Below, piece after piece: positions 1-9,740 of a stretch of DNA of 40,417 nucleotides (the first letter of the stretch is position 1; every line of letters begins with the position of its first letter). A program made the position numbers and the translations under genes. Source of the stretch: Bacteroidota bacterium (GTDB lineage Bacteria; Bacteroidota; Bacteroidia; Flavobacteriales_D; Crocinitomicaceae); the NCBI GenBank assembly GCA_024280155.1, contig JAJRQQ010000020.1, forward strand, positions 1 through 40,417, read 5' to 3'. The notes under the pieces were generated by a model that worked only from the letters and a program-made list of their open reading frames with translations, did not search any database and was not told the origin of the DNA.

Positions 1-133
1 GAATTATGGCGGTGGGAAATCCTCTACGAAATATACGAATAGAGGTATCGTTGAGCAAAAAAGTAAAAAATGGAAAAAAGCCATTGTTACTGTTGCAGAT
101 GGAGAGACGATTGATTTATTTAATAACTTTTAA
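1..133 (+). CDS. rplW: 50S ribosomal protein L23, 3' end only
   Basis: The window opens inside this gene. The frame starting at base 2 reads NYGGGKSSTKYTNRG and ends ...ETIDLFNNF before TAA at 131-133, which is the typical C-terminus of Bacteroidetes L23. About 43 codons are present and the start lies upstream of the window. L23 binds 23S rRNA next to the peptide exit tunnel and is the docking site for trigger factor and SRP. It lies directly before rplB, 9 bases away, as in the standard S10 operon order. A different frame over the same bases also gives a short open frame starting at base 6, but that is a shadow. Confidence 0.93.
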   Translation, partial: NYGGGKSSTKYTNRGIVEQKSKKWKKAIVTVADGETIDLFNNF

Positions 134-142
134 TCATTTAAG

Positions 143-967
143 ATGGGTCTTAAAAAATTCAAGCCTACAACTCCAGGGCAAAGACACAAGATTGTCAGTG
201 ATTATTCTGAAATAACAACTGCGACTCCAGAAAAGAGTCTTGTTAAAGGAAAGAATAAGAATGGCGGTCGTAACAATGACGGTAGAATGACCATGAGATA
301 TATTGGTGGTGGTCATAAACAAAAATACCGTGTCATTGATTTCAAAAGAGAAAAGCATGGTGTTCCTGCTACGGTTAAGACGATCGAATACGATCCGAAT
401 CGTACTGCAAGAATTGCTTTGTTATTCTATGCTGATGGTGAAAAACGTTACATAATTGCTCCTGACGGATTGAAAGTCGGAGACACTGTGATGTCTGGAA
501 CTGAAGCTACTCCTAATGTTGGAAATGCGTTATTTTTAGCGGATATTCCATTGGGTACTGTAATTCATAATATTGAATTAAAACCTGGTAAAGGTGGTGC
601 TATTGCTCGTGGAGCTGGTACTTACGCACAATTGAACGCTCGTGATGGTCGTTATGCAATCGTTAAAATGCCTTCTGGTGAAACTAGAATGATTTTAACT
701 ACTTGTATAGCAACAATTGGAGCTGTTTCAAATTCTGAGCACAACTTGACAGTTTCTGGTAAAGCAGGACGTTCAAGATGGTTGGGTCGTCGTCCACGTG
801 TACGTGGTGTAGTAATGAATCCTGTCGATCACCCAATGGGTGGTGGTGAAGGGAAGAATTCTGGAGGTCACCCAAGATCACGTAATGGTATTCCTGCAAA
901 AGGGTACAAAACGCGTGCTAAGAAGAAGTATTCAGATAAGTTTATCATCGAAAGAAGAAAAAAATAA
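143..967 (+). CDS. rplB: 50S ribosomal protein L2
   Basis: The product is 274 residues, the usual L2 length. It carries the N-terminal [16 protein letters not shown] typical of the family and the conserved C-terminal segment [14 protein letters not shown], with the histidine region implicated in peptidyl-transferase function. L2 is a primary 23S rRNA-binding protein needed for subunit association. The ATG at 143 follows the rplW stop by 9 bases, and rpsS follows 7 bases downstream, so the gene is translated within the S10 operon. No Shine-Dalgarno sequence is visible before the start, as is usual in Bacteroidetes. Confidence 0.98.
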   Translation: MGLKKFKPTTPGQRHKIVSDYSEITTATPEKSLVKGKNKNGGRNNDGRMTMRYIGGGHKQKYRVIDFKREKHGVPATVKTIEYDPNRTARIALLFYADGEKRYIIAPDGLKVGDTVMSGTEATPNVGNALFLADIPLGTVIHNIELKPGKGGAIARGAGTYAQLNARDGRYAIVKMPSGETRMILTTCIATIGAVSNSEHNLTVSGKAGRSRWLGRRPRVRGVVMNPVDHPMGGGEGKNSGGHPRSRNGIPAKGYKTRAKKKYSDKFIIERRKK

Positions 968-974
968 TTAGGAT

Positions 975-1253
975 ATGAGTCGTTCGTTGAAGAAACCACC
1001 GTTTATACACTATAAGTTATTAAAAAGAGTGGATGATGCACAGGCATCAGGAAGTAAGTCAGTTATTAAAACATGGTCTAGAGCTAGTACAATCTCGCCA
1101 GATTTTGTTGGATTAACTTTCGCAGTACATAATGGTAATAAATTTATTCCTGTTTTTGTTACAGAGAATATGGTTGGACACAAGCTTGGAGAATTTTCTC
1201 CAACTCGTAACTTCCGTGGTCATGCTGGGAATAAAAAAGATAAGAAAAGATAG
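975..1253 (+). CDS. rpsS: 30S ribosomal protein S19
   Basis: This is a 92-residue protein that starts [10 protein letters not shown] and contains the S19 signature region [20 protein letters not shown] near the C-terminus. S19 forms a complex with S13 in the head of the 30S subunit and contacts the A-site and P-site tRNA region. The length is normal. It sits between rplB and rplV, with only 2 bases to the next start, in the conserved S10 operon order. Confidence 0.98.
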   Translation: MSRSLKKPPFIHYKLLKRVDDAQASGSKSVIKTWSRASTISPDFVGLTFAVHNGNKFIPVFVTENMVGHKLGEFSPTRNFRGHAGNKKDKKR

Positions 1254-1255
1254 TT

Positions 1256-1657
1256 ATGGGTGCTAGAAAAAGACTAAGAGCAGATAAAAGAAAAGAAGAG
1301 AACAAATCAATTGCATTTGCAAGTTTGAGAAACTCTTCAATCACGCCTAGAAAAATGAGATTAGTTGCAGATCTTATCAGAGGGTTAGAAGTTAATAAAG
1401 CTCTAAATATATTGCAACATGATTCTAAAGATGCTTCTGTAAGCCTTAGTAAATTATTGAGATCAGCTGTTGCCAATTGGGAACAAAAGAATGAAGATAA
1501 AAGTATTGAGGAAGTTACTTTGTTTGTAAAAACAATCGATGTAGGATCAGCAGGAATGTTGAAAAGAATCCAAGCAGCTCCACAAGGTAGAGCACATAGA
1601 ATTAGAAAAAGATCAAACCACGTTACTATCGTTGTAGACGGTAAGGACGCAGAATAA
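1256..1657 (+). CDS. rplV: 50S ribosomal protein L22
   Basis: The 133-residue product contains the L22 core ([16 protein letters not shown]) and the basic extended loop [17 protein letters not shown]. In the family this loop lines the peptide exit tunnel and is the site of macrolide-resistance changes. A roughly 20-residue basic N-terminal extension ([16 protein letters not shown]) precedes the core. The start lies 2 bases after the rpsS stop, and the next start (rpsC) is 10 bases downstream. Confidence 0.97.
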   Translation: MGARKRLRADKRKEENKSIAFASLRNSSITPRKMRLVADLIRGLEVNKALNILQHDSKDASVSLSKLLRSAVANWEQKNEDKSIEEVTLFVKTIDVGSAGMLKRIQAAPQGRAHRIRKRSNHVTIVVDGKDAE

Positions 1658-1667
1658 TTTTAGATAA

Positions 1668-2375
1668 ATGGGACAAAAAACAAATCCAATAGGAAATAGA
1701 TTAGGTTTCATCCAAGGATGGGAGTCTAATTGGTATGGAGGTCGTAATTACAGAGATAAAATCATTGAAGATGATAAAATCCGTAAATACCTTCAAGCTC
1801 GTTTATCTAGAGCAAGTCTTTCAAAAATTATCATCGAGAGAACGTTGAAGTTAGTAACCGTTACTATTAACACAGCGAGACCAGGTGTAATTATTGGGAA
1901 AGGTGGACAGGAAGTCGATAAGTTGAAAGAAGAACTTAAAAAATTGACGAAAAAAGATATTCAAATCAACATTTTTGAGGTGAAACGTCCAGAATTGGAT
2001 GCTCGATTAGTTGCTGATAGTATCGCACGTCAATTAGAAGCAAGAATTTCTTTCAGAAGAGCGATCAAAATGTCTATTCAGAGTACAATGCGAATGGGAG
2101 CAGAAGGAATCAAAGTTAAGATTTCCGGACGTTTAAATGGCGCAGAAATGGCTCGATCAGAGATGTACAAGGATGGACGTACTCCGTTACATACGTTCCG
2201 AGCTGACATCGATTATGCTTTAGCTGAAGCTCAAACTACTTATGGTAAACTTGGAATTAAAGTTTGGATATGTAAAGGTGAGGTTTATGGTAAAAGAGAT
2301 CTTTCTCCAAATGTAGGGATGTCTTCAGGTCAAAAAGGCGGAAGAAAACCAGGAGGAAAAAGAAGAAAAAAGTAA
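1668..2375 (+). CDS. rpsC: 30S ribosomal protein S3
   Basis: The product is 235 residues. It has the N-terminal [13 protein letters not shown] motif, the KH domain with its GxxG loop ([17 protein letters not shown], around residues 65-81), and the C-terminal S3 domain ending in a basic [12 protein letters not shown] tail. S3 lies at the mRNA entry channel and has helicase-like function with S4 and S5. It is followed by a 43-base gap before rplP, one of the larger gaps in this operon, which contains no recognisable signal. Confidence 0.98.
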   Translation: MGQKTNPIGNRLGFIQGWESNWYGGRNYRDKIIEDDKIRKYLQARLSRASLSKIIIERTLKLVTVTINTARPGVIIGKGGQEVDKLKEELKKLTKKDIQINIFEVKRPELDARLVADSIARQLEARISFRRAIKMSIQSTMRMGAEGIKVKISGRLNGAEMARSEMYKDGRTPLHTFRADIDYALAEAQTTYGKLGIKVWICKGEVYGKRDLSPNVGMSSGQKGGRKPGGKRRKK

Positions 2376-2418
2376 GAATTTCGTGAAAACGAAATGATGA
2401 ACATTAAATTATTTTAAA

Positions 2419-2844
2419 ATGTTACAGCCAAAAAGAACCAAATTTAGAAAAGCTCAGAAGGGTAGAAACAGAGGTCTAGCTCATAGAGGTAGTACTGTTG
2501 ACTTCGGGTCTTTTGGACTTAAGACACTTGAGCCAGGATGGCTTACTGCCCGACAAATTGGAGCTGCTCGTATCGCCGTTACTCGATACATGAAGCGTGA
2601 AGGGAAAGTATGGATCCGAATTTTTCCAGACAAACCTGTTACTGCTAAACCAGCAGAGGTGAGGATGGGTAAAGGTAAAGGTGCACCAAGTCACTTCGTC
2701 GCAGTAATTAGACCAGGAAGAATCTTGTTCGAATGCGATGGTGTACCTCACGAAGTTGCTAAAGAAGCAATGCGTTTGGCAGCACAAAAATTGCCAGTTA
2801 AATGTAAATTCGTTACTCGTAACGACTTTGTTATACCTGCATAA
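2419..2844 (+). CDS. rplP: 50S ribosomal protein L16
   Basis: A 141-residue protein starting [19 protein letters not shown], the conserved L16 N-terminus, with the [10 protein letters not shown] and [12 protein letters not shown] segments of the family. L16 organises the A-site and peptidyl-transferase region and the 5S rRNA side of the 50S subunit. Length and position between rpsC and rpmC are canonical. Confidence 0.98.
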   Translation: MLQPKRTKFRKAQKGRNRGLAHRGSTVDFGSFGLKTLEPGWLTARQIGAARIAVTRYMKREGKVWIRIFPDKPVTAKPAEVRMGKGKGAPSHFVAVIRPGRILFECDGVPHEVAKEAMRLAAQKLPVKCKFVTRNDFVIPA

Positions 2845-2856
2845 TAGAATATTAAT

Positions 2857-3051
2857 ATGAAGCAGAAAGAAATCACAGAAATGTCTATAGAAGATGTGAA
2901 AGATCAAATTGAGAACCTTTCGGAGCAACTCGCTAAAATGAAATTAGCGCATACAGTTGCACCAATGGAGAATCCAATTCAGATCAGATTTATCAGAAGA
3001 TCAATCGCTAGACTTAAGACAGAATTAACTAATCGTGAAGCACAAGCTTAG
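2857..3051 (+). CDS. rpmC: 50S ribosomal protein L29
   Basis: A 64-residue, highly charged helical protein ([17 protein letters not shown] ... [15 protein letters not shown]). It matches the two-helix L29 family, which binds near the exit tunnel beside L23. The [12 protein letters not shown] segment is the family's conserved C-terminal helix. It sits between rplP and rpsQ as expected. Confidence 0.96.
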   Translation: MKQKEITEMSIEDVKDQIENLSEQLAKMKLAHTVAPMENPIQIRFIRRSIARLKTELTNREAQA

Positions 3052-3077
3052 AGCTTGTCTTATTTAAAAAGCTTGAA

Positions 3078-3335
3078 ATGGAAAAGCGTAATTTAAGAAA
3101 AGAACGTATCGGGATTGTTACTAGCAATAAGATGGAAAAATCTATTGTTATCTCTGTAGAGAGAAAAGTAAAACACCCTAAATATGGTAAGTTCGTAAAA
3201 AAAACTACTAAATTTGTCGCACACGATGAAAAAAATGACTGTAACGAAGGCGATACAGTTAGAATCATGGAGACAAGACCTCTTTCGAAATCGAAAAATT
3301 GGAGGTTAGTAGAAATTATTGAACGAGCTAAATAA
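3078..3335 (+). CDS. rpsQ: 30S ribosomal protein S17
   Basis: An 85-residue OB-fold protein. The [20 protein letters not shown] strand pair and the [21 protein letters not shown] and [20 protein letters not shown] segments are the S17 signature. S17 is a primary 16S rRNA-binding protein that stabilises the 30S body. The gap to rplN is 9 bases. Confidence 0.98.
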   Translation: MEKRNLRKERIGIVTSNKMEKSIVISVERKVKHPKYGKFVKKTTKFVAHDEKNDCNEGDTVRIMETRPLSKSKNWRLVEIIERAK

Positions 3336-3344
3336 TCTTTAGTA

Positions 3345-3713
3345 ATGATACAACAGGAATCAAGACTTAAAGTAGCTGACAATTCTGGAGCCAAAGAAGT
3401 TCTATGTATCCGCGTATTAGGCGGAACAAAACGTAGATATGCTTCTGTAGGAGACAAAATCGTAGTTACTGTTAAGAGTGCAATGCCCTCTGGAGCTGTT
3501 AAAAAAGGAACAGTTGCCACGGCAGTAATAGTAAGAACTAAAAAAGAAGTACGTCGTGCCGACGGATCTTATATCAGATTTGATGATAACGCTTGCGTTA
3601 TCTTGAATCAAGCTGGTGAGATGAGAGGTACACGTATTTTTGGACCAGTAGCCCGAGAGCTTCGTGATGCAGACTTTATGAAAGTCGTTTCACTCGCTCC
3701 AGAGGTACTTTAA
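3345..3713 (+). CDS. rplN: 50S ribosomal protein L14
   Basis: A 122-residue product, the exact family length, starting [19 protein letters not shown] and ending with the conserved [14 protein letters not shown] region. L14 forms an intersubunit bridge with 16S rRNA and is the docking site for the silencing factor RsfS. It sits between rpsQ and rplX in the spc segment. Confidence 0.98.
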   Translation: MIQQESRLKVADNSGAKEVLCIRVLGGTKRRYASVGDKIVVTVKSAMPSGAVKKGTVATAVIVRTKKEVRRADGSYIRFDDNACVILNQAGEMRGTRIFGPVARELRDADFMKVVSLAPEVL

Positions 3714-3724
3714 TTAAAAAAGTT

Positions 3725-4042
3725 ATGCAACAGAAATTACACATTAAAGTTGGAGACACTGTTAAAGTATTAACTGGTGAATCTAATAGTCAAGAAGGAA
3801 AAATTCTTTCTATTGACAGAAAAAAAATGCGTGCAATCGTTGAAGGTGTTAATATTATAAAAAAACACAGTAAGCCAAGTGCAGCAGAACCTCAAGGTGG
3901 AATTGTAGAAACCGAAGCTGGTATCCACATTTCTAACCTTATGATTGTTCATAACGGAGTTGCTTCACGCATCGGTCGTAAAGAGAACAAGGATGGAAAA
4001 TTAGTACGTTATTCAAAAAAGTCAGGGGAGGAGATTAAATAA
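3725..4042 (+). CDS. rplX: 50S ribosomal protein L24
   Basis: A 105-residue protein with the KOW motif near its N-terminus ([20 protein letters not shown]) and the L24 core [13 protein letters not shown]24 is an assembly initiator that binds the 5' domain of 23S rRNA. Its TAA stop shares a base with the ATG of rplE (TAATG at 4040-4044), which suggests translational coupling of the two genes. Confidence 0.98.
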   Translation: MQQKLHIKVGDTVKVLTGESNSQEGKILSIDRKKMRAIVEGVNIIKKHSKPSAAEPQGGIVETEAGIHISNLMIVHNGVASRIGRKENKDGKLVRYSKKSGEEIK

Positions 4043-4593
4043 TGAGTTATACACCAAGACTTAAGGAAAAGTATAGCACTGAAATTATTTCAGAGCTTAC
4101 TGAAAAGTTCGGTTACAAAACTGTAATGAGAGTGCCGAAACTTAAAAAGATTGTTATTAGCCAAGGTATCGGTGATGCTGTAGCTGACAAAAAATTGATT
4201 GATAATGCTGTTGAAGATGTAACACGTATTGCTGGTCAAAGAGCTGTCGCTACAATATCTAAAAAAGATATTTCTAATTTCAAATTGAGAAAAGGAATGC
4301 CAATTGGAACAAAAGTTACGTTGAGAGGAAGTCGTATGTATGACTTCTTAGATCGTCTTTTAGCTGTTGCAATTCCTAGAACAAGAGATTTTAGAGGGAT
4401 TGACCCTAAAGGCTTTGACGGAAGAGGTAATTTTAACATGGGTGTTAAAGAACATATTATCTTTCCAGAAATTGATATTGATAAAGTGAGTCGTATCATG
4501 GGTATGGACATTACTTTTGTTACTTCAGCAGAAAGTGACGAAGAAGGTATGGCCTTATTAGATGCATTCGGTTTCCCTTTTATTAAAAAATAA
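4042..4593 (+). CDS. rplE: 50S ribosomal protein L5
   Basis: The 183-residue product matches L5. It contains [11 protein letters not shown] (usually KIVxNxGxG in the family), [16 protein letters not shown] and the [20 protein letters not shown] stretch. L5 binds 5S rRNA and contacts the P-site tRNA and the S13/S19 bridge. The start overlaps the rplX stop by one base. The rpsN start follows 4 bases after the stop. Confidence 0.98.
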   Translation: MSYTPRLKEKYSTEIISELTEKFGYKTVMRVPKLKKIVISQGIGDAVADKKLIDNAVEDVTRIAGQRAVATISKKDISNFKLRKGMPIGTKVTLRGSRMYDFLDRLLAVAIPRTRDFRGIDPKGFDGRGNFNMGVKEHIIFPEIDIDKVSRIMGMDITFVTSAESDEEGMALLDAFGFPFIKK

Positions 4594-4597
4594 AGAG

Positions 4598-4912
4598 ATG
4601 GCAAAAGAATCAATGAAAGCGCGTGAGCGTAAAAGAGAAAGAATGGCAGCACAATATGCTGAAAGGCGTGCTGAATTAACCAAAATCTTAAAATCAACTG
4701 ACGATTCAGAAGAAATGCAAGAAGCTAAATGGGATGCAATGATTGCATTGCAAAAACTTCCTGCTAATTCTTCAAAAGTTAGAGTTCACAATAGATGTGG
4801 ATTAACTGGACGACCAAGAGGATATATGCGTCAATTCGGTATTTCAAGGGTAACTTTCCGTGAAATGGCATTGGCAGGTAAGATCCCAGGTGTAAGAAAA
4901 GCAAGTTGGTAA
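4598..4912 (+). CDS. rpsN: 30S ribosomal protein S14, zinc-independent form
   Basis: A 104-residue protein starting [16 protein letters not shown], with the S14 C-terminal core [20 protein letters not shown]. An in-frame ATG exists at 4562, inside rplE, but the conserved N-terminus and the 4-base spacing after the rplE stop favour 4598. The long form with a single cysteine lacks the CxxC pairs of zinc-binding S14, so it is the C-minus type. S14 assembles late in the 30S head next to S3 and S10. Confidence 0.96.
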   Translation: MAKESMKARERKRERMAAQYAERRAELTKILKSTDDSEEMQEAKWDAMIALQKLPANSSKVRVHNRCGLTGRPRGYMRQFGISRVTFREMALAGKIPGVRKASW

Positions 4913-4968
4913 ATTATTAACAGGTAGCAGGTTCAATATAACGAAAACCGCTTCCGAAATTTTTAAAT

Positions 4969-5367
4969 ATGAACACAGATCCAATAGCAGATTATCTTAC
5001 GAGAATTCGTAACGCAAGTGCAGCTAAATTAAAAACGGTTGAGATTCCAGCTTCTAATGTTAAGAAAGCAATGACTCAAATCTTATTTGATCAAGGTTAC
5101 ATTACTGATTACAAAATTCAGGAAGATAACAAACAAGGTAACATTAAAATTGCTTTGAAATACAATCCATCAACAAGAGTTCCCGCAATTACTAAATTGG
5201 AAAGAGCTTCTCGTCCAGGACTAAGAAAATACAGCAGTTCAACTGAAATGCCTCGTGTTTTAAATGGTCTTGGTATCGCGATTGTTTCAACAAACAAAGG
5301 TGTTATCACAGGAAAACAAGCAAAAAGAGAAAACGTGGGCGGAGAAGTTCTTTGCTACGTATATTAA
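4969..5367 (+). CDS. rpsH: 30S ribosomal protein S8
   Basis: A 132-residue product starting [16 protein letters not shown], the standard S8 N-terminus. The C-terminal [19 protein letters not shown] and GGEVLCYVY segments bind helix 21 of 16S rRNA. In other bacteria S8 represses its own spc operon by binding a mimic of that helix near rplE. I did not identify such a mimic here. A 56-base gap lies upstream, after rpsN. Confidence 0.98.
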   Translation: MNTDPIADYLTRIRNASAAKLKTVEIPASNVKKAMTQILFDQGYITDYKIQEDNKQGNIKIALKYNPSTRVPAITKLERASRPGLRKYSSSTEMPRVLNGLGIAIVSTNKGVITGKQAKRENVGGEVLCYVY

Positions 5368-5382
5368 TTAAATTTAACAGAA

Positions 5383-5934
5383 ATGTCAAGGATAGGTAAA
5401 TCCCCAGTAACAATCCCGAGTGGAGTTGAAGTGAAAGTTGACGGTAGCAATGTTATCGTTAAGGGTCCTAAAGGCGAATTAACACAAGATATTAATTCTT
5501 GTATTACATTGTCTATCGAGGACGGAAAGGTGTCTTTCACCCGCGAATCAGATACACCTGATGTTAGAGCTAAACACGGTTTATATCGTGCATTAGTGAA
5601 TAATATGATTATCGGTGTAACGGAAGGGTATAAATTGCAATTAGAAGTAGTTGGAGTTGGATATAGAGCAAAAGCTAATGGTCAAAAATTAGATTTGTCT
5701 TTAGGTTATTCACATCCATTCGTAATGGAAATTGCAAAAGAAGTTAAGGTATCTACAGAATCAGCTAAAGGGAAGGCTCCAGTTATTACATTGGAATCTT
5801 CAGATAAACAATTAGTTGGTCAAGTCGCTGCCAAAATTCGTTCCCTCCGTAAACCTGAACCATATAAAGGAAAAGGTGTAAGATTCTTAGGAGAAGAAAT
5901 CAGAAGAAAAGCTGGTAAAACAGCAGCGAAATAA
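5383..5934 (+). CDS. rplF: 50S ribosomal protein L6
   Basis: A 183-residue protein starting [17 protein letters not shown], with two L6 repeats. It carries the conserved [16 protein letters not shown] segment and the C-terminal [21 protein letters not shown]6 lies at the base of the L7/L12 stalk and is near the factor-binding site. It follows rpsH by 15 bases and precedes rplR by 20. Confidence 0.98.
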   Translation: MSRIGKSPVTIPSGVEVKVDGSNVIVKGPKGELTQDINSCITLSIEDGKVSFTRESDTPDVRAKHGLYRALVNNMIIGVTEGYKLQLEVVGVGYRAKANGQKLDLSLGYSHPFVMEIAKEVKVSTESAKGKAPVITLESSDKQLVGQVAAKIRSLRKPEPYKGKGVRFLGEEIRRKAGKTAAK

Positions 5935-5954
5935 TAATTAGATATCATTACATT

Positions 5955-6305
5955 ATGGCATTTAGTAAAGTAAATAGAAGAGCAAAAATCAAAAGAAGAA
6001 TCAGAAAGAAAATTTCAGGTACTTCTGCGATGCCTCGTTTATCCGTTTTTAGAAGTAATAAACAGATATACGCCCAAATTATTGATGACTCATGCAGCAA
6101 AACATTAGTTTCTGCATCATCATTGAATAATAAAGGTGCAAAAGGTACAAAGAAAGAACAAGCTGCATTTGTTGGTAAAGAAGTTGCAGAATTAGCAAAA
6201 AAAGCCGGTATTGAAACAGTAGTTTTCGATCGTAATGGTTATTTATACCACGGTAGAGTTAAATCACTAGCTGACTCAGCAAGAGAAAGCGGACTAAAAT
6301 TATAA
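5955..6305 (+). CDS. rplR: 50S ribosomal protein L18
   Basis: A 116-residue product with the family pattern [32 protein letters not shown] and the C-terminal [23 protein letters not shown] segment. L18 binds 5S rRNA together with L5. The rpsE start lies 2 bases after its stop, so the two are very probably translated as a unit. Confidence 0.98.
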   Translation: MAFSKVNRRAKIKRRIRKKISGTSAMPRLSVFRSNKQIYAQIIDDSCSKTLVSASSLNNKGAKGTKKEQAAFVGKEVAELAKKAGIETVVFDRNGYLYHGRVKSLADSARESGLKL

Positions 6306-6307
6306 TT

Positions 6308-6823
6308 ATGGCACAAGGAGTTAACAGAGTAAAATCTGCAGACATCGAGCTTAAAGATAAGCTTGTTGCCGTGAACCGTGTAACGAAAGTTACGAAAGGT
6401 GGACGTACGTTTAGTTTCTCTGCAATTGTTGTTGTAGGTGATGAAAACGGTATCGTTGGTCACGGATTAGGTAAAGCAAAAGAAGTTGTTGAAGCAATTT
6501 CTAAAGGAATTGATGATGCGAAAAAGAACTTAATTAGAGTTCCTATCCTTCATGGAACAGTTCCTCATATTCAAAAAGGTAAATTCAGTGGTGCTAGAGT
6601 TTTATTGAGACCAGCTTCTGAAGGTACAGGTGTTATTGCCGGTGGTGCAATGCGTGCTGTACTTGAGAGCGTTGGAGTTCATAATGTATTAGCAAAATCA
6701 CAAGGTTCATCAAATCCTCACAATGTTGTTAAAGCAACTATAGACGCTCTTTCTCAAATGAGAGATGCTGTTCAAGTTTCTAGACAAAGAGGAATTGACC
6801 TTGACAAAGTTTTTAACGGTTAA
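6308..6823 (+). CDS. rpsE: 30S ribosomal protein S5
   Basis: A 171-residue protein. It has the N-terminal double-stranded RNA-binding segment ([34 protein letters not shown]) and the C-terminal domain with [19 protein letters not shown]5 lies at the mRNA entry channel and affects decoding fidelity. Position between rplR and rpmD is canonical. Confidence 0.98.
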   Translation: MAQGVNRVKSADIELKDKLVAVNRVTKVTKGGRTFSFSAIVVVGDENGIVGHGLGKAKEVVEAISKGIDDAKKNLIRVPILHGTVPHIQKGKFSGARVLLRPASEGTGVIAGGAMRAVLESVGVHNVLAKSQGSSNPHNVVKATIDALSQMRDAVQVSRQRGIDLDKVFNG

Positions 6824-6833
6824 ATAGAGCATC

Positions 6834-7010
6834 ATGGCGAAAATTAAAATTAAGCAAGTAAGAAGCGCTATTAATCGTCCTGCTAGACAGAAAGCTACGA
6901 TTAAGGCATTAGGATTATCAAAGTTGCATCAAGTAATTGAAAAGGAAGCAACTCCACAGATCCTTGGTATGGTTAAAAAAGTTCAACACTTAGTTGAAGT
7001 TGTTGAATAA
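6834..7010 (+). CDS. rpmD: 50S ribosomal protein L30
   Basis: A short gene of 58 codons plus stop, read directly from the sequence as [20 protein letters not shown] followed by [13 protein letters not shown] and ending [13 protein letters not shown]. It has the L30 features: the IKQVRSxI strand, the LGLxKxxQ helix start and the final VxxLVxV strand. It starts 10 bases after the rpsE stop and ends 19 bases before rplO. L30 is a small protein of the large subunit near 5S rRNA. Confidence 0.95.
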   Translation: MAKIKIKQVRSAINRPARQKATIKALGLSKLHQVIEKEATPQILGMVKKVQHLVEVVE

Positions 7011-7029
7011 ACTTTAAAACATTAGAAAC

Positions 7030-7476
7030 ATGAATTTACATAATTTAACTCCTGCAAAAGGTTCTACTAAGAATAGAAAGAGAATTGCGCGTGGTCAAGG
7101 ATCAGGTCGTGGTGGTACTTCTACTAGAGGACATAAAGGAGCAAAATCAAGATCAGGTTACTCTCGTAAAATTGGTTTTGAAGGTGGACAAATGCCACTA
7201 CAAAGAAGAGTCCCTAAATTTGGCTTTAAAAACATCAACAGAGTTGAGTATAAAGCAATTAATTTAGATATTATCCAGTCATTAATCGAAAGAAAAAATG
7301 TTACTGAAATTAATCCGGAAATCTTACAAGAAAATGGATTGGTATCTAGAAATGAACTCGTTAAGATTTTAGGAAGAGGTGAGTTAAAATCTAAAATTAA
7401 CGTTACTGCACACAAGTTTTCTTCAACTGCAAAAGAAGCAATTGAAGGACAAGGTGGTAATTGTAACGAAATTTAA
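7030..7476 (+). CDS. rplO: 50S ribosomal protein L15
   Basis: The 148-residue product starts MNLHNLTPAKGSTKNRKRIA and has the glycine/arginine-rich L15 N-terminal segment GQGSGRGGTSTRGHKGAKSR. The GFEGGQMPLQRRVPKFGF motif follows. L15 is a late assembly protein that threads into 23S rRNA. It lies just upstream of secY, the usual arrangement. Confidence 0.98.
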   Translation: MNLHNLTPAKGSTKNRKRIARGQGSGRGGTSTRGHKGAKSRSGYSRKIGFEGGQMPLQRRVPKFGFKNINRVEYKAINLDIIQSLIERKNVTEINPEILQENGLVSRNELVKILGRGELKSKINVTAHKFSSTAKEAIEGQGGNCNEI

Positions 7477-7506
7477 TTAACTTCGCCAACATTTTTACAT
7501 TAATAG

Positions 7507-8853
7507 ATGAAACGATTAATTACAAATCTTAAGAATATCTGGAAAGTTGAGGAACTAAGAAAGAGAATCATTTTGACTCTCTCTCTTATTCTTATTTATC
7601 GTATTGGATCCTTTATTATTTTACCTGGTGTGAATTATACAGCTCTTGCTGCAGCACAGGAAAGAGAAGGTCAAAATATGTTAGAAACTCTACTTTCACT
7701 GTTTTCCGGTGGTGGATTTTCAAATGCATCAGTTATGGCGTTAGGTATTATGCCATACATTAGTGCGTCGATTATCATGCAACTACTAGGAATGGCAGTA
7801 CCTGCTGTTCAGAAGATGCAAAATGAAGGTGAGTCTGGAAGAAAGCAAATTAATAATATCACGCGAATCTTGACCATCATCATCTGTGCACTTCAGGCAC
7901 CTAGTTACCTAGCTCTTTATGTTGAGAGTAAAGGAGCAATGCCAGCCGAAGCAGGAACTTTTTGGTGGACACAGACGATTATCGTCTTAGTTGCTGGTGC
8001 TATGTTTGCCGTTTGGTTAGGTGAAAGAATTACGGACAAAGGAATTGGTAATGGAATATCATTATTGATTACTGTAGGTATTCTTTCTAGACTACCATCT
8101 GCTTTCATGGCTGAATTTGGTCTTGCTGTTGAATCAGGGAATCTAATTAAAATTGTGATTGAAATCTTTGTCTTCATGGTAGTAGTTCTAGGAACTGTTT
8201 TAATTGTTCAAGGTGTACGTAAAGTTCCGTTGAATACTGCGAAACGTGTTGTTGGGGCAAGAGCTGTTGAAGAACAAGGTGCACGTAATTACTTACCTAT
8301 TAAGGTGAACGCATCTGGAGTTATGCCAATCATATTTGCTCAAGCGATTATGACGGTACCTATGATGATTTTTGCCGGAGGTAATGGTGAAGGTGGTGGA
8401 TTTATTGCTCGAAATTTCAGCGACATCTACGGTCTTGGTTACAATGCATTATTAGCAGTGTTAATCATTGTGTTTACTTATTTCTACACGGCAATTATGA
8501 TTAACCCTCGTAAAATTGCAGATGAATTGAAAAGAAGTGGAGGTTTTATCCCAGGTATTAGACCCGGTGAAGAAACGGCAAGTTATATCGATTCATTAGT
8601 GTCTAGGATAACGTTACCAGGTTCTATCTTTTTAGCATTCATTGCTATAATTCCTGCAATTGCTAAAATTGCTGGGGTAAATGATGCATTTGCAATGTTC
8701 TTTGGTGGTACCTCATTATTAATTATGGTAGGTGTTGTATTAGATACATTGCAACAGGTTGAATCTTATCTTTTAAATCGTCATATGGACAGTTTAATGG
8801 ATGGGTCTAGAATACAAGGTAGAAGAACACAAAACGAAATGTCTGGAATGTAA
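7507..8853 (+). CDS. secY: Preprotein translocase subunit SecY
   Basis: A 448-residue polytopic membrane protein with the expected ten hydrophobic segments. It carries family signatures [20 protein letters not shown] (second transmembrane region and plug), [17 protein letters not shown], and the cytoplasmic loop [22 protein letters not shown]. SecY is the channel of the SecYEG translocon. It would export the signal-peptide proteins seen later in this window, including the T9SS cargo. No map or adk gene separates it from infA, which starts 2 bases after its stop. Confidence 0.98.
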   Translation: MKRLITNLKNIWKVEELRKRIILTLSLILIYRIGSFIILPGVNYTALAAAQEREGQNMLETLLSLFSGGGFSNASVMALGIMPYISASIIMQLLGMAVPAVQKMQNEGESGRKQINNITRILTIIICALQAPSYLALYVESKGAMPAEAGTFWWTQTIIVLVAGAMFAVWLGERITDKGIGNGISLLITVGILSRLPSAFMAEFGLAVESGNLIKIVIEIFVFMVVVLGTVLIVQGVRKVPLNTAKRVVGARAVEEQGARNYLPIKVNASGVMPIIFAQAIMTVPMMIFAGGNGEGGGFIARNFSDIYGLGYNALLAVLIIVFTYFYTAIMINPRKIADELKRSGGFIPGIRPGEETASYIDSLVSRITLPGSIFLAFIAIIPAIAKIAGVNDAFAMFFGGTSLLIMVGVVLDTLQQVESYLLNRHMDSLMDGSRIQGRRTQNEMSGM

Positions 8854-8855
8854 TT

Positions 8856-9074
8856 ATGGCAAAACAAGCATCAATTGAACAAGACGGAGTAATCATTGAA
8901 GCATTATCTAATGCAATGTTTAGAGTTGAATTAGATAATGGTCATGTGATAACCGCACATATTTCTGGGAAAATGAGAATGTATTACATTAAAATTCTTC
9001 CTGGTGATAAAGTGAAAGTAGAAATGTCTCCTTATGATTTAACAAAAGGTAGAATAACATTTAGATATAAATAA
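8856..9074 (+). CDS. infA: Translation initiation factor IF-1
   Basis: A 72-residue S1-type OB-fold protein: [20 protein letters not shown], then the conserved [20 protein letters not shown] and [23 protein letters not shown]-1 occupies the 30S A site during initiation. Length and motifs are canonical. It lies between secY and rpmJ. Confidence 0.98.
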   Translation: MAKQASIEQDGVIIEALSNAMFRVELDNGHVITAHISGKMRMYYIKILPGDKVKVEMSPYDLTKGRITFRYK

Positions 9075-9112
9075 TCTTAAACTTCATTTTGAAGTTGTAT
9101 TAATTAGAAAAG

Positions 9113-9229
9113 ATGAAAGTAAGAGCATCAGTAAAAAAACGTTCTGCAGATTGCAAAATCGTTAAGAGAAAAGGAAGGGTTTACGTTATTAACAAGAAGA
9201 ATCCTAAGTTTAAACAAAGACAAGGGTAA
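9113..9229 (+). CDS. rpmJ: 50S ribosomal protein L36, zinc-ligand-poor form
   Basis: A 38-codon gene read as [20 protein letters not shown] followed by [18 protein letters not shown]. Zinc-binding L36 has a CxxC pair, a third cysteine and a histidine. Here only Cys14 remains: the other positions are Ser11, a lysine/asparagine stretch (NKKN) and Phe34. The protein therefore probably does not bind zinc. The NPKFKQRQG end is the family's C-terminus. It follows infA by 38 bases and precedes rpsM by 11. Confidence 0.95.
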   Translation: MKVRASVKKRSADCKIVKRKGRVYVINKKNPKFKQRQG

Positions 9230-9240
9230 AAAAGAATAAT

Positions 9241-9606
9241 ATGGCACGTATTGCAGGTATTGATTTACCAAAAAATAAAAGAGGTGTAATCGGATTGACA
9301 TACATCTACGGAATCGGAAGAAGCAGATCTAAACAAATTTTGGATAAAGCTGGTATTGATCATAATACTAAAGTTCAAGATTGGTCAGATGATCAGTTGG
9401 CTGAAATTCGTAACGAAATGAATGAGATTAAAGTGGAAGGATCTTTGCGTTCTGAAGTTCAATTAAACATTAAGCGATTAATGGATATTGGGTGTCAACG
9501 TGGAATTCGTCACAGATCAGGTTTACCATTAAGAGGTCAGAGAACTAAGAATAATTCTCGTACTCGTAAAGGAAGAAGAAAAACAGTTGCAAACAAGAAA
9601 AAATAA
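9241..9606 (+). CDS. rpsM: 30S ribosomal protein S13
   Basis: A 121-residue product starting [20 protein letters not shown], with the helix-two-turn-helix [14 protein letters not shown] and the C-terminal [20 protein letters not shown] signature. S13 contacts P-site tRNA and forms bridges to L5. It is the last gene before a strong hairpin at 9631-9660, so it may end the upstream transcript. Confidence 0.98.
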   Translation: MARIAGIDLPKNKRGVIGLTYIYGIGRSRSKQILDKAGIDHNTKVQDWSDDQLAEIRNEMNEIKVEGSLRSEVQLNIKRLMDIGCQRGIRHRSGLPLRGQRTKNNSRTRKGRRKTVANKKK

Positions 9607-9630
9607 TTTTCTATTTGTATGAATTCTTAC

Positions 9631-9660
9631 AATTTGTACATCATTTATGGTGTACAAATT
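9631..9660 (+). terminator. Hairpin after rpsM, probable intrinsic terminator
   Basis: Left arm AATTTGTACATCA (9631-9643) pairs with TGGTGTACAAATT (9648-9660) over 13 positions with one G-U wobble, closing a 4-base TTTA loop. A T-rich stretch (TTATATTATT) follows. It lies 25 bases after rpsM and 80 before rpsK, where spc-type and alpha-type transcripts could be separated. The stem is AT-rich, so termination may be partial. It could instead be a binding site for a dimeric regulator. Confidence 0.6.
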
Positions 9661-9690
9661 TTATATTATTCATTCATTTGATAATTGTTC

Positions 9691-9698
9691 TATCTTTG
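9691..9698 (+). promoter_or_regulatory. Bacteroidetes -7 promoter motif upstream of rpsK
   Basis: TATCTTTG fits the Bacteroidetes housekeeping -7 consensus TAnnTTTG and lies 42 bases before the rpsK start, just after the hairpin. No TTG is found 17-23 bases further upstream, so the -33 element is weak or missing. The combination of hairpin and -7 motif suggests separate transcription of rpsK-rpsD-rpoA-rplQ. This is inference. Confidence 0.45.
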
Positions 9699-9740
9699 CA
9701 AAAGACGAAAAACAGAATAAATAAATAAAGCTAATTTAAA

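Noticed and set aside
3029-3520. Minus-strand 163-residue open frame over rpsQ/rplN
   Set aside because: It is antisense to two certain ribosomal genes and has no motif.
4562-4600. Start of rpsN at the upstream ATG 4562
   Set aside because: It lies inside rplE and adds residues not seen in S14. The conserved MAKESMK begins at 4598.
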